The translations under genes and the position numbers were made by a program. The notes under the pieces are model-generated. The model worked only from the letters and a program-made list of their open reading frames with translations. It had not been told where the DNA came from and did no database searches. Shown in pieces: positions 18,227 to 27,285 of a DNA stretch of 64,000 bases; positions within the stretch are counted from its first letter, which is position 1; the number at the start of each line of letters is the position of its first letter. This stretch comes from JBBECJ01 sp963763325 (GTDB lineage: Bacteria; Chloroflexota; Chloroflexia; Thermomicrobiales; CFX8), in the NCBI GenBank assembly GCA_963763325.1, contig CAVXOL010000001.1, positions 1 through 64,000 of the forward strand. Direction: 5' to 3'.

Positions 18227-19812
18227 CTAGCAACCGGAGCTGTCGTTGCCGTCGGCGAAGTCGGTCGTCCAGTAGTTGGTATACGGGCTGCCTGGCACGA
18301 CCGCGAGCCCGATCCCGATCTGGGTGAAGGCCGGATTCAGCATGTTCTTGTTGTGGCCGGAAGAGTTCCGCCAGCCGTCAAAGACGGCCTGTGCCGTCGC
18401 ATGACCGGCGGCGATATTCTCAGCCCAGGTCGAGTAGCCCCTGTAGCCAGTGTCATCGATCCGGTCGTCCGGTCTCGGCCCCGACTGCCCGGCCGGCAGT
18501 GGCGACTTGCGTGTCGTGTGCGAAGTATCCACGTTGCCCCATATCGAGGCTGTGGTTGTACGAGGCGATGTTGAGCTTGCGCGAGGCAGTCAACGGCGAC
18601 AGCCCATTCTGCGCCCGGTATGCGTTGATCAGCGACAGGAAGGCCGCCTCGGCCGCGTTCAGGCAGGCCGCCTCATTCCCACCGCCACCAGTCCCCGGCG
18701 TATTCGTCGCCGTGTTGGTCGGTGTGTTCGTCGGCTGCGGTGTGTTCGTCGGCCGCGGCGTATTGGTTGGTTGCGGGGTGTTCGTCGGCTGTGGCGTATT
18801 GGTCGGCGTGTTCGTTGGCGTTGCCGTGCTCGGCGGTGTCTCGCCCGGTTCGGTCGTGCTGGTTGCCGTCGCCGTCGGAGTCGCCTCACCGAGATGGCTC
18901 ATCCGCCAGGTGTAATAGTGCCGGCCAACGTTCCCGGCTTCGACCTCCCAGCCTGGCTCGTTGCCGGGCGTGTAGGTCAGGCAGCGCCGCTCGAAGCACT
19001 GGATCAGCACGTCCTGGACGGCGCCCTTCAGCATCACACTGGCCCAGTACGCCTCGGCGATCGGGTAGCCGGTCGCGTAGAAGTCATCCTCGAACAGCCG
19101 ATCGTTCACGACCTGCCCATCGACAGAGACGATCCCGGTCGAGCGCATGAAGTCGAGGAAGACCGACGCAACCTGATGGTCCAGCCCCGGCTGCATCGCC
19201 CGCCAGGCGGCCGTCACGCCAAACCGCGCCAGATCCGGATCATCGGTAATCGTCCCATCGCGGCTCAGCCGCTGGGTTACCGGCGCCCCGTCCGCCAGCG
19301 GCGGCAACGCCCGCAGCGGCCCGAAGGTCGCGTAGGTTGGCCCAGTCGTTCCTTCAGGATCGCCTGCCACATTCACGTCAGCGGGAGCCGCCGGGATGAA
19401 GGACTCATCCCCGACCTGGATCGTCCCACCAACCAGCTCGTTGACGAGCAGCCCGTTCGTGACATACCACGGACTCGCGAACGAGATATTCGGATCGGAC
19501 GTAATCTCCATCCGCGTCTTGTCGAAATACTGGACCTGACGCATCCCGCCAGGGGCCTCGGCATATGGCTCTCTCAGGACCTCGGTGTTCGCCTCCGGCC
19601 CCCACATCCACGTCCGTGAGACCTGTAGATCGGCGACCGGACGATCGGTCCGCGCCCAGGTCCGCTCGAAGGCCGCGTTCCCCGGCGCAACGGCCAAGGC
19701 AGATCGTTGCTGGCCCCAGAGCGCCCCATACGCCATCAACGACACGAATTGCAGCGCGATCAGACAGGCGGCAACAGATCCCGACCAGACGTCGAGCGAG
19801 GCGAACCTGCAC
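18227..19812 (-). CDS. Exported lineage-specific domain + TNTP linker + CAP protein (frameshift)
   Basis: Paralogue of the protein at 16222. A hydrophobic leader (SVAACLIALQFVSLMAYG) precedes FERTWARTDRPV, RTWMWGPEANTEVL, VQYFDKTRMEI, DHQVASVFLDFMRSTG, CFERRCLTYTPGNEPGW and VEAGNVGRHYYTWR, a TNTP linker shorter than its neighbour's, then the CAP domain (LSLINAYRAQNGLSPL, SGHNKNMLNPAF, NYWTTDFADGND). One extra base near 18515 breaks the frame inside the CAP domain (HDT to KSPLPAG). The start is uncertain: GTG at 19812 has GAAGG upstream but needs a frame change; GTG at 19745 is the first in the main frame but would cut the leader. Confidence 0.8.
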
Positions 19813-19971
19813 GATACTCGTTCCTTCCCGAACCACGATCCCCGGAGCCTACAAAGGGTGGAAACAGCAATAGGGGATGCCAGAGTCTACCGATGTCGTT
19901 CGCCTGAGGCAAACCGATTGGCGCAACAAAACGATCCTCAGCCCCACGGATTCCGCATCAGGACAACAAAA

Positions 19972-20008
19972 AGCGAGCCGCCCCCCACAAACGTGGGAAC
20001 GGCTCGCT
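19972..20008 (-). terminator. Rho-independent terminator of small CAP gene
   Basis: AGCGAGCCG pairs with CGGCTCGCT, with an inner CCCAC/GTGGG stem, followed on the minus strand by TTTTTG. It lies 47 bases after the stop at 20055 and has the best T-tract of the group. Confidence 0.85.
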
Positions 20009-20054
20009 CGATTGACAATCCTGTAACCGGCAGGGACCCCTGTTGAAACGATCG

Positions 20055-20630
20055 CTAGCAGGTCGAGGCTGCGTCGGTATATCCACCGAAGTCGGTCGTC
20101 CAGTAGTTCGTGTACGGGCTGCCCGAAACAGTCGCCAGGCCGATCCCAATCACCGTGTACTTCGCGTTCAGCATGTTGGCATTGTGGCCGCTGGAGCCCT
20201 TCCAGGCGTTGAAGACTGCCTGGGCGGTCGACTGACCGGCGGCGATGTTCTCACCCTTGTAGGTGCTGAACGTGTAGCCGGCGTCCGACATCCGGTTGGT
20301 GAACGACGAACCAGACTGCCCGGCCGGCAACGGCGACTTGGTCGTGTGCGAGAAGTACTTGCGCGTCGCCATGTCCTTGCTGTGGGTGAAGGACGCGATG
20401 TTGAGCGACTTGCTCGCCTTGAGCGCCTTGAGCCCCTTCGAGGCGCGGTACTGGTTGATCAGCGTCAGGAACTGCTTCTCCTGCGTGTTGAGGCAGGTCG
20501 CCTCGGTCGTCTTGTTCGGGTAGCTCGTCTGCGCCGAGGCCGTCACGCTGAACGACATCACCAGCACCAACGCCAGCAGCACCGCCAGCATCGACGCGCC
20601 CAACCGGCCGCGAGTTTTCTCCAGGGTCAT
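20055..20630 (-). CDS. Secreted CAP-domain protein
   Basis: 191 residues. MTLEKTRGRLGASMLAVLLALVL-type signal peptide ending near FSVTASAQ, then a CAP domain: FLTLINQYRASKGLKALKAS, FTHSKDMATRKYFSHTTKSP, GENIAAGQSTAQAVFNAW, SGHNANMLNAKY, TNYWTTDFGGY. The ectodomain and TNTP linker of its two neighbours are absent. Start at the ATG 20630, with GGAG ten bases upstream, rather than at 20657. It is probably the free form of the same module and has its own terminator. Confidence 0.9.
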   Translation of the reverse strand: MTLEKTRGRLGASMLAVLLALVLVMSFSVTASAQTSYPNKTTEATCLNTQEKQFLTLINQYRASKGLKALKASKSLNIASFTHSKDMATRKYFSHTTKSPLPAGQSGSSFTNRMSDAGYTFSTYKGENIAAGQSTAQAVFNAWKGSSGHNANMLNAKYTVIGIGLATVSGSPYTNYWTTDFGGYTDAASTC

Positions 20631-20810
20631 CACGATCACTCCGATATCTTCTGCCACATCGCCAATACAGGCGCAGGCTCATCATCCAACGAACGGGGCG
20701 CATTCCCCGCTGCCGCGTCTCGATCGACTCGAGCATCCACGCGTCTGTAAATCGTGACATATCAGAGGAAATGTGGAGAGAGAAACCTGTCACAAACCTG
20801 ATACAACCGG

Positions 20811-20840
20811 ACACCCGAACGGGCTAGCCCGTTCGGGTGT
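20811..20840 (-). terminator. Perfect palindromic terminator of transglutaminase-like gene
   Basis: ACACCCGAACGGGCT is followed directly by its exact reverse complement. It lies 48 bases beyond the stop at 20889. Confidence 0.75.
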
Positions 20841-20888
20841 TCACATCATGGCCCGCATGTCATACATGCCTGGCGTGTCGGGGTCCGA

Positions 20889-22760
20889 CTACTCAGCGAT
20901 CTCCTTGACGATCTGGTAGTCGAGGTGCGGGTTGACGTTGCCGCCAGTCGTCATCCGCGAGTTCTTGACCCAGATGAAGTCCGGGTGGTCGTTAACGCTG
21001 TGGCCGGTCCAGTATCCGTCGGTGCCCGGTTCGAGGACGTAGGTGTAGATGATGTTCTCCGAGCGCGTACCCGTAACATTCACCTGCGGAGTCGCGACCG
21101 TCACCATCATCGTGACTGTCTCGACTCCGCCGCTCACCTGGGAGTCGCGCGCGTACTTGTAGGCCGGGTAGTTCCAGATCTGAGTGCCTGGGTCGAGATC
21201 CATGATGACGTTCTGGCCCTGCTTGCCCATCCGGTCGCGGATGACGGCGTCGAACTCAGCCGGTGTGACATCCGTGTACTGTCGGCTGGTCGTCGCGCAG
21301 TCGTTGCACTGCGTCCCCCAGACCGTCCAGCCCGGCGAGAAGTACGTCTCGGTCAGCAATCCCTCGACCTCATCCTGCGTAAATGAGATCCCTGCCTTCG
21401 TGACCGCCCTCGGCTCCGGCTCGGAGACCGACGCTGCCGCCCAGGCATGACAGTGGCCCCACCAGTGCGCGCCGCCGTAGTGAAATTCCAGCTCCCAGTC
21501 ACGGGCGCCGGGATTGAACCCATAGACCTCCTGGACGTACTGGTCGTACTTGTCGAGCGCCCGCCCGGAGTCATAGAGGTTCGGCAGCGCTGACTCCGCG
21601 AACGGCCACCACGGGCCGCTCCACGGCGTCTTGTTGGCCCGGCCCAGTTCGCTCGTCGTGTAGTCCTCCGGAGTTGCGGTCGCTGTCGCCTTCGGCGTCT
21701 TTGTCGCCTTCGGCGTGTTGGTGGCCGTCGCCGTTCGGGTACTCGTTGCGGTGGCGGTCGGAGAGACAGCCGTCTCGGTCGCGCCGGCCGTCTCAGTCGC
21801 CGGGACGCTTGTCTCGGCTGGCTCAGTCACCGTCGAGGTCGGCGTCGGCTCGGAGCCGCTGCCGTCGTAGCGCCAGCTGTAGTAGTGCTGGCCGACATTA
21901 CCGGCCTCGACCTGCCAGCCTTCCACGTTGCCCGGTGTGTAGGTCAGGCAACGCCGCTCGAAACACTGGATCAGCACATCCTGCGGCGTCCCGCCAACCG
22001 TGACGGTCGCCCAGAACGCCTCGGCAATCGGGTAGCCGGTCGCGTAGAACGCATTCTCGAACAGCAGGTCGGTGATGTTCCCGCCATCTTCGTAGACGAG
22101 CGCCTCCGAATTCATGAACGCCCAGAATGGCGACGCGATCTGATGGTCCAACCCATCGAGCTCCACCATCTGCGCTGCCGTCACGCCATGCTCGGCCAGC
22201 GCGGGATCGTCGGAGATCTCGCCATTGCGGTCGATCTTCAGCGTGATGACCTGGCCGTCCGCGTACGGTGGCGTGTACATCACATTCGCGATCGCCGCAT
22301 AGGTCGGCCCGGACGTATCGTCCGGATCACCGGCAACGCCGATCTCGGCCGGTGTCCGATCCTGGAACTCGTTGTCGCCAACCTGCATCCGACCCGACAC
22401 CAGCTCAACGACAAGCAGGCCGTTGGTGACATCCCACGGATCGACACCGCGATAGGCGTTGTCTTCCATCCGCGACTTGTCGTAGTACTGCACATCGCGG
22501 ACGCCACCAGGCGCATCGGCGTACGTTTCTGAGAGCACCTCGGTGAAGGCCTTGTCGCCCCACATCCAGGTCCGGTTCGCCGCGCCGTCAGCGACTGGTT
22601 TGTCGGTCCGCTCCCAGGTCCGACGGAACGCATCGGTGCCTGGCTCCTCGGCTCCAACCAGCGCAAACTGCGTCGCGATCAGCAACAGCGCGCAAACACC
22701 CAGTGACAGCATTGCGATCGTCCGGCGCGGCGACTTCGCGCCCGGTTGAATATGTTCCAT
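20889..22760 (-). CDS. Exported lineage-specific domain fused to transglutaminase (elicitor-like) domain
   Basis: 623 residues. A leader with RRTIAMLSLGVCALLLIA is followed by the shared ectodomain (FRRTWERTDKPV, RTWMWGDKAF, VQYYDKSRME, GPTYAAIAN, DHQIASPFWAFM, CFERRCLTYTPGN, VEAGNVGQHYYSWRY), a Thr-rich linker and a C-terminal domain of ~250 residues: WWPFAESALPNLYDSG, WELEFHYGGAHWWGHCHAW, CNDCATTSRQYTDVTP, DHPDFIWVKNSR. WGHCHAWAAAS looks like the catalytic Cys motif of the Phytophthora transglutaminase-elicitor family (PF16683 by memory); the His and Asp could be in GTDGYWTGHSVNDHP. A cross-linking enzyme is my inference; another cysteine-peptidase fold is the alternative. ATG at 22760 follows GGAAAG. 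Confidence 0.75.
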   Translation of the reverse strand: MEHIQPGAKSPRRTIAMLSLGVCALLLIATQFALVGAEEPGTDAFRRTWERTDKPVADGAANRTWMWGDKAFTEVLSETYADAPGGVRDVQYYDKSRMEDNAYRGVDPWDVTNGLLVVELVSGRMQVGDNEFQDRTPAEIGVAGDPDDTSGPTYAAIANVMYTPPYADGQVITLKIDRNGEISDDPALAEHGVTAAQMVELDGLDHQIASPFWAFMNSEALVYEDGGNITDLLFENAFYATGYPIAEAFWATVTVGGTPQDVLIQCFERRCLTYTPGNVEGWQVEAGNVGQHYYSWRYDGSGSEPTPTSTVTEPAETSVPATETAGATETAVSPTATATSTRTATATNTPKATKTPKATATATPEDYTTSELGRANKTPWSGPWWPFAESALPNLYDSGRALDKYDQYVQEVYGFNPGARDWELEFHYGGAHWWGHCHAWAAASVSEPEPRAVTKAGISFTQDEVEGLLTETYFSPGWTVWGTQCNDCATTSRQYTDVTPAEFDAVIRDRMGKQGQNVIMDLDPGTQIWNYPAYKYARDSQVSGGVETVTMMVTVATPQVNVTGTRSENIIYTYVLEPGTDGYWTGHSVNDHPDFIWVKNSRMTTGGNVNPHLDYQIVKEIAE

Positions 22761-23255
22761 CTGTATCTTTCCTGGTGGATTCGGGAAGAGACCTGCGGCA
22801 ATCAATGTCTCGCCACAAGCGCGGCTGATATTGATGGCCAGAACCATACTATGGTCGTGCAATCCCGAACAAGTGACCTGATCGTCGCCTGTTCCGGGCA
22901 AACACATCGCCCAGCATTTCCCCACGACGCTCCGCCCGGTGAACATTCGTCTCTATATGCATACGCTCCACACCCGACAGATGGATGACAGCATCGAAAC
23001 ATCGCGGTCCGCGATGGCAGGAACTCGCCATCTGCATTGCAATAATCGAACCATTCGAGCTGCCGAAAGCATTGCCTGTTCTCAGATTCTTCACTACGAT
23101 GTCAGCATGTAGGACACGAGGATCTCCGGCGACCAGATGTGGGTACAGGCCCCAGACGCGCTGGAGTATGCGAGCACGAGAGCGTCGCATCTGCGATAGC
23201 CATACGCGTGGCCGTCTACCGTCCGGTCGCGCCTTACTCAGGAAGAAGGGAAACC
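22761..23255. other. Divergent intergenic region
   Basis: About 495 bases between the minus-strand transglutaminase-like gene and the plus-strand protease gene. No convincing gene. A sigma70-like promoter is marked at 23072-23100; I see no other defined site. Confidence 0.5.
23072..23100 (+). promoter_or_regulatory. Possible promoter of protease gene
   Basis: TTGCCT, a 17-base spacer and TACGAT fit a sigma70-like promoter. It leaves a leader of about 150 bases before the GTG at 23256. Confidence 0.35.
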
Positions 23256-25617
23256 GTGCGCGTTCAACGCAAGAGCTACAGGATCGCCGCAATCGTTGCG
23301 ATCCTGGTGTCGTTGATGGTGTCGGCAATGCCGGCAGCCGCCGTCCAACCTGGTCATACAGCGTTCTCAACCACAAGCACATCGACAGAAGAGCGATCGT
23401 TAGGCCGAGGGCGGGCCCAGTATGATGGTATCGCCGAAGGGAATGTCTCCCACTCGTTGAAACCCGCGTCGGACGTCATCTCCGCCGAATCATTCAAGGC
23501 AGATCAGCAACGCATCGACCCGCAACCGAACCAGGTCATTGGCGACGACGAGCGGTACCAGCTCTCGCCAGCCAACCCGCGCGTTGCCTATCTTGAGATC
23601 AACGGTGGCTTGGCGTCGTGCAGCGGCACCTTCATCGGCCCGAACGTCCTGCTGACGGCCGCCCATTGCCTCTGGCATCCCGACCTCGGGGGTTGGATCG
23701 AGTCAGCGCGTGTCGTTCCCGGAAAGGATGCCTTCAGCGAACCACACGGGTTCGACTACGCCGTTACGGCGTGGGTAACCGAGGGATGGGTCAAAGCGGT
23801 GGGCGCCCAGGACGTTACCTGGGACTGGGGGCTGCTGATTCTTGAGTCGGACCGATCTCGGAAACAGCTGTCGGCCACTATACCGCTTGGCGTCTTGCAG
23901 ACACCGACGCTCCAGTCAGCCTGCCTTCAATCCAGCGATCGTCGGCTATCCGGGAGACAAGAGCGACGCGACCCAGTGGATGGGACAGAAGAACTCCTTC
24001 CTCGAAATCGAGGACTTCCTGCTGTACCACGACATCGACACCTTCAGCGGCCAGAGTGGATCAGCCGTCTTCCGCGGCGCCGACAGCATGATCGTCGGCG
24101 TTCACACGAACGGCTCGCCAACCTACAACATCGCCCAGCGGGTCGATCCGGAGATGCTGGACTTCTTGAACAGCGGCTGCGCGGACAATGGCTGCACGAT
24201 CTCGTCGTACACCGAGCCGACGGGGCCACCGCCGCCGAATCCGGACGATGCGTTCTGGCGCACATGGGCGCGGACGGACAAGCCCGTCAAGGACGGCCAT
24301 GTCATCCGCACCTGGATGTGGGGTCCACAACCGTACACCGGACTCATGCAGGAGCCGTACGACGGTGGCATGCGCACGGTCCAGTACTATGACAAGTCGC
24401 GGATGGAGATCAACGACCCGTCTGGCGATCCGACCAGCCCGTGGTACGTCACCAACGGCCTGCTCTCGCTTGAGATGGTCGTCGGGAAGACCGAAACCGC
24501 GCCGGGCGTCTTCGACCAGTCGCCGAACCCGGCGCAGGTCGGCGTTGCCGGCGATTCCAACGACAGCCAGGGACCGACCTACGCAACCTTCACATCGCTG
24601 CTGAAGGCGCCGATGCTCCCGGGCGGCTCGGTCGTCACCCAGCGAGTGAACCGGGCCGGGTCAGTCACGAATGACGGCAACCTCGCCTCCTACGGGGTCA
24701 CAGCCTTGAACGTCAGCCCCGAGGTCGGCTCCTGGGTCGACTTCTCCCAGCACGCGATCGCCAGTGTCTTCTGGGAGTTCATGAATTCCCAGGGCCTGGT
24801 GGAAGTCAACGGTCAGCTCGTGACCGACAAGCTGTTCTCTGATCCGTTCTACGGCACCGGCCTCGCCATCACCGAGCCGTACTGGTCGACGGTCCAGGTT
24901 GGCGGAACGCCGAAGGAAGTGCTCGTCCAGTGCTTCGAGCGCCGTTGCCTGACCTACACGCCGAGCAACGACCCCACCTGGCGCGTCGAAGCCGGCAACG
25001 TCGGCCAGCACTACCACACCTGGCGCTACGACCAGCCGTCGAACGGTGTCCCGACCGACCAGGACCCTCTCTACGCCTGGAACATCGCGAACTGGTCACC
25101 CTATCAGGATGACCACACGACCATCACGCCAACCGGCAACGCGCTCCACTTCCGCACCGACACCGATGTTCCCATCTTCGGCTGGTGGGATGTCCCGACC
25201 GGTGACTACAGTGTCAGTGCCGACGTGCGACTGATTGACGCCGGCACAGGACTGGAGTCAACCTTCGCCTGTATCACGGCTCGCCTCGCTGCTGACTACA
25301 GCTCCAACTACGTCCTGTGTATCTACGCGGATGGCTGGATCTCGGCGGGCTACGAATACTTCGACGAGAGCGGCTACCACTTCGACGCACTGGTCGAGAA
25401 CGGGTTCCTTGACAGCGCTGGTCCTGTCAGCGACTGGAACACACTCAAGATCGTTGTGAAAGGTGACACGATCTGGTTCCTGGTAAACGGCACGCTCATC
25501 GGCTCAGCGACGCATGCTGGTCCGCTCAGCGGGGTGCCGTCGATGTACATCGTCAGCCTGGACGGGGCCTGGGTCGAATGGGCCTTCACCAACTTCAACG
25601 TTCAGTCGCTCAAGTAA
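23256..25617 (+). CDS. Trypsin-like serine protease fused to lineage-specific domain and C-terminal jelly roll (two frameshifts)
   Basis: About 786 residues. Signal peptide (IAAIVAILVSLMVSAMPAAA); S1 protease with His in VLLTAAHCLW, Asp in VTWDWGLLIL and Ser in FSGQSGSAVF; then the shared ectodomain (FWRTWARTDKPV, RTWMWGPQPY, VQYYDKSRMEI, GPTYATFTSL, AIASVFWEFMNS, CFERRCLTYTPSN, VEAGNVGQHYHTWRY); then a ~190-residue C-terminal lectin/LamG-like region (GWWDVPTGDYSVSADV, NTLKIVVKGDTIWFLVNG). The frame breaks near 23850 and at about 23930, where one T is missing in CCTTCAATCC. The GTG at 23256 follows AAGAAGGG. An extracellular protease with the same module as its minus-strand neighbours. Confidence 0.85.
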
Positions 25618-25839
25618 CGTCCGGGCTATACGGCCGTGCACCCGTGCTCTGATTCCGCTGATGGTCCATGAGGTGTGCCGACTCCTATGTCGGCTCGTCT
25701 GGACCACTATCCCACCGCCAGAGCGGAGTTTGCAATGGTCTGCTGGCGTTGGCAGCATCGGTCTCATCTCCAGTCGGTGCCACTATGACCTAAGCTTGGG
25801 ATGCGGCTTCGATGACAAACAGTAACTGTAGAGAGGACC

Positions 25840-26105
25840 TAACAAGACCGGTTGGTGGCTTCGAGGCAGATGAGCAAATAACCGAGCGAGAGGAAGGCTC
25901 CGCGGATCTAAGATCGTCGCACGTAACGGAAAGTCAGTCGCCGGAATTCACTCAGCCACGCACGGGTACGTTCGATGACCCAACGATGATGAACCAGCCG
26001 CTTGCTGGACTCGATCTTGAGCTCGATCCGGACCTGGATACCCTGCCAATGCATAGATACCGACGGCAACGACTGGGTCGTACGCCTTGTCGAGATGCAC
26101 CTAGT
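25840..26105 (-). pseudogene. IS5-type transposase remnant (3' part)
   Basis: On the minus strand: HLDKAYDP, then HHRWVIERTRAWLSEFRRLT and FRYVRR, a stop, and LSLGYLLICLEATNR. DKAYD and the VIERTRAWL Glu are typical of the last part of IS5-family DDE transposases. Only this fragment is present, with frame changes and an internal stop, so it is inactive. Confidence 0.7.
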
Positions 26106-26111
26106 GCAGCA

Positions 26112-26560
26112 TCAAGCGACATCGTTGGATAGGGCCAGATGCGGATAGCGCGGACAGCTGAACACCTGACAGACCCGCTCGTTCGCGTTCGTCAGGATCG
26201 AGCACGAGGTCGGGTTCGACTACCTGCCGCTTGCCATGGCGCCACTTCGGCTGTGTCGGGTGTGAGCGACGGACTGCGACTGGGCAACGCAGCGCGGCAT
26301 GAGTCGGACGCCGCGGCCCGGATGCGCGCCAACGTTGTAATGCTGGCACAGCCAGTCACCAGCAGCGCCGATGACTGATAGTGCCAAACGGCATTGTCCC
26401 AGATCAGGACCAGCGTCGTCAGCGCTTCTGCGGCTGCCCGCTGCGGCGCAAGCCACGCCAGATCGTCGATCGTCAGCGCACTGGCTGGCCGACCATGCAG
26501 ATGCATTGCAACCACGTCTAGCCCCGTACTGCGCAATCACAGGCCATAGCAGGCCAAAGA
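26112..26560 (-). pseudogene. IS630-type transposase remnant
   Basis: GRPASALTIDDLAWL, TLVLIWDNAVWH (DDE Asp), QPKWRHGKRQVVEPDL and the tail YPHLALSNDVA with a stop at 26112-26114 match IS630 DDE transposases. The catalytic Glu usually found in the IEPKW motif reads Gln here. The frame changes several times and the N-terminal half is missing or unrecognisable toward 26780. It abuts the IS5 fragment directly, suggesting nested insertions. Confidence 0.75.
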
Positions 26561-26783
26561 TTTCCGAGCTGCGCATCGTCAGCGGCGACGGCGAGATTGA
26601 CCAGCCGCAAGCGCGAGGCGCATCGGAGAGATCAACGGGAAACGGGGCCTGGTTGGCCTCAGGCTTGCAGTCCCTCGGACGGTGGCGGCACGATCTCGGC
26701 CATGAAGGGAACACGCATGACGACCGCGTCGTCAATCAGCGCCTCGAACCAGATTCGGGCCGGTTGGGACCCGCTTGAGCTCC

Positions 26784-27113
26784 TTAGCCGCGTGTCAGCC
26801 GGACCTCCTGGCGGCCGTCGACCAGCCGCACCTCGCGCGAGTGCAGCATGTGCGGCGCGGCATCGCCGACCAGCACCCGCAGGCCAAACTGAAAGCTGCC
26901 GCGCGCCAGCCCGGCTGAGAAGCGGGCCTCGACCATGAACTTCCCGACCGGCGAGAGCAGCCCGCCGCGCTGGTCGGGCCGGCCGCGGACCGAGATCAGG
27001 TTTGTGACACCGGTATAGGTTCCCGGCAACTCGGGGGCGCCCTCGCGTTCTCGATCTTCGTGCAGATAATCAGCGACAACGCGTGTGGCCCGGGTCCGTC
27101 CACGTTCTGGCAT
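26784..27113 (-). CDS. Small hypothetical protein
   Basis: 109 residues starting MPERGRTRATRVVADYLHED after GGAGGGAAGACGGCTG. The middle has TYTGVTNLISVRGRPDQRGG and SPVGKFMVEARFSAGLARGS; the end is REVRLVDGRQEVRLTRG. No signal peptide or membrane helix. I do not recognise the family. The good ribosome binding site and strand-wise codon pattern support a real gene. It faces away from the giant secreted gene and is bounded by a terminator hairpin at its 5' side. Confidence 0.5.
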   Translation of the reverse strand: MPERGRTRATRVVADYLHEDREREGAPELPGTYTGVTNLISVRGRPDQRGGLLSPVGKFMVEARFSAGLARGSFQFGLRVLVGDAAPHMLHSREVRLVDGRQEVRLTRG

Positions 27114-27209
27114 CAGCCGTCTTCCCTCCATCCGGCCGTACCTCCGACCCGTCCCTCCATTGTAATCCGGCAGCCTTTCCCTGCCTTGTCATGACCTCGC
27201 GGCACAAAG

Positions 27210-27238
27210 AAGGACCCCCGGTTGCCCCGGGGGTCCTT
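27210..27238 (-). terminator. Hairpin terminator of giant secreted protein gene
   Basis: AAGGACCCCCGG and CCGGGGGTCCTT pair perfectly around a short loop, about 50 bases past the stop at 27286. The stem is flanked by A and T on both sides, so it could act in either direction. Confidence 0.8.
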
Positions 27239-27285
27239 TGAGCGTCACGGATTGTGTGTCAGTTCGTGACGCTTTCGGACTCAAC

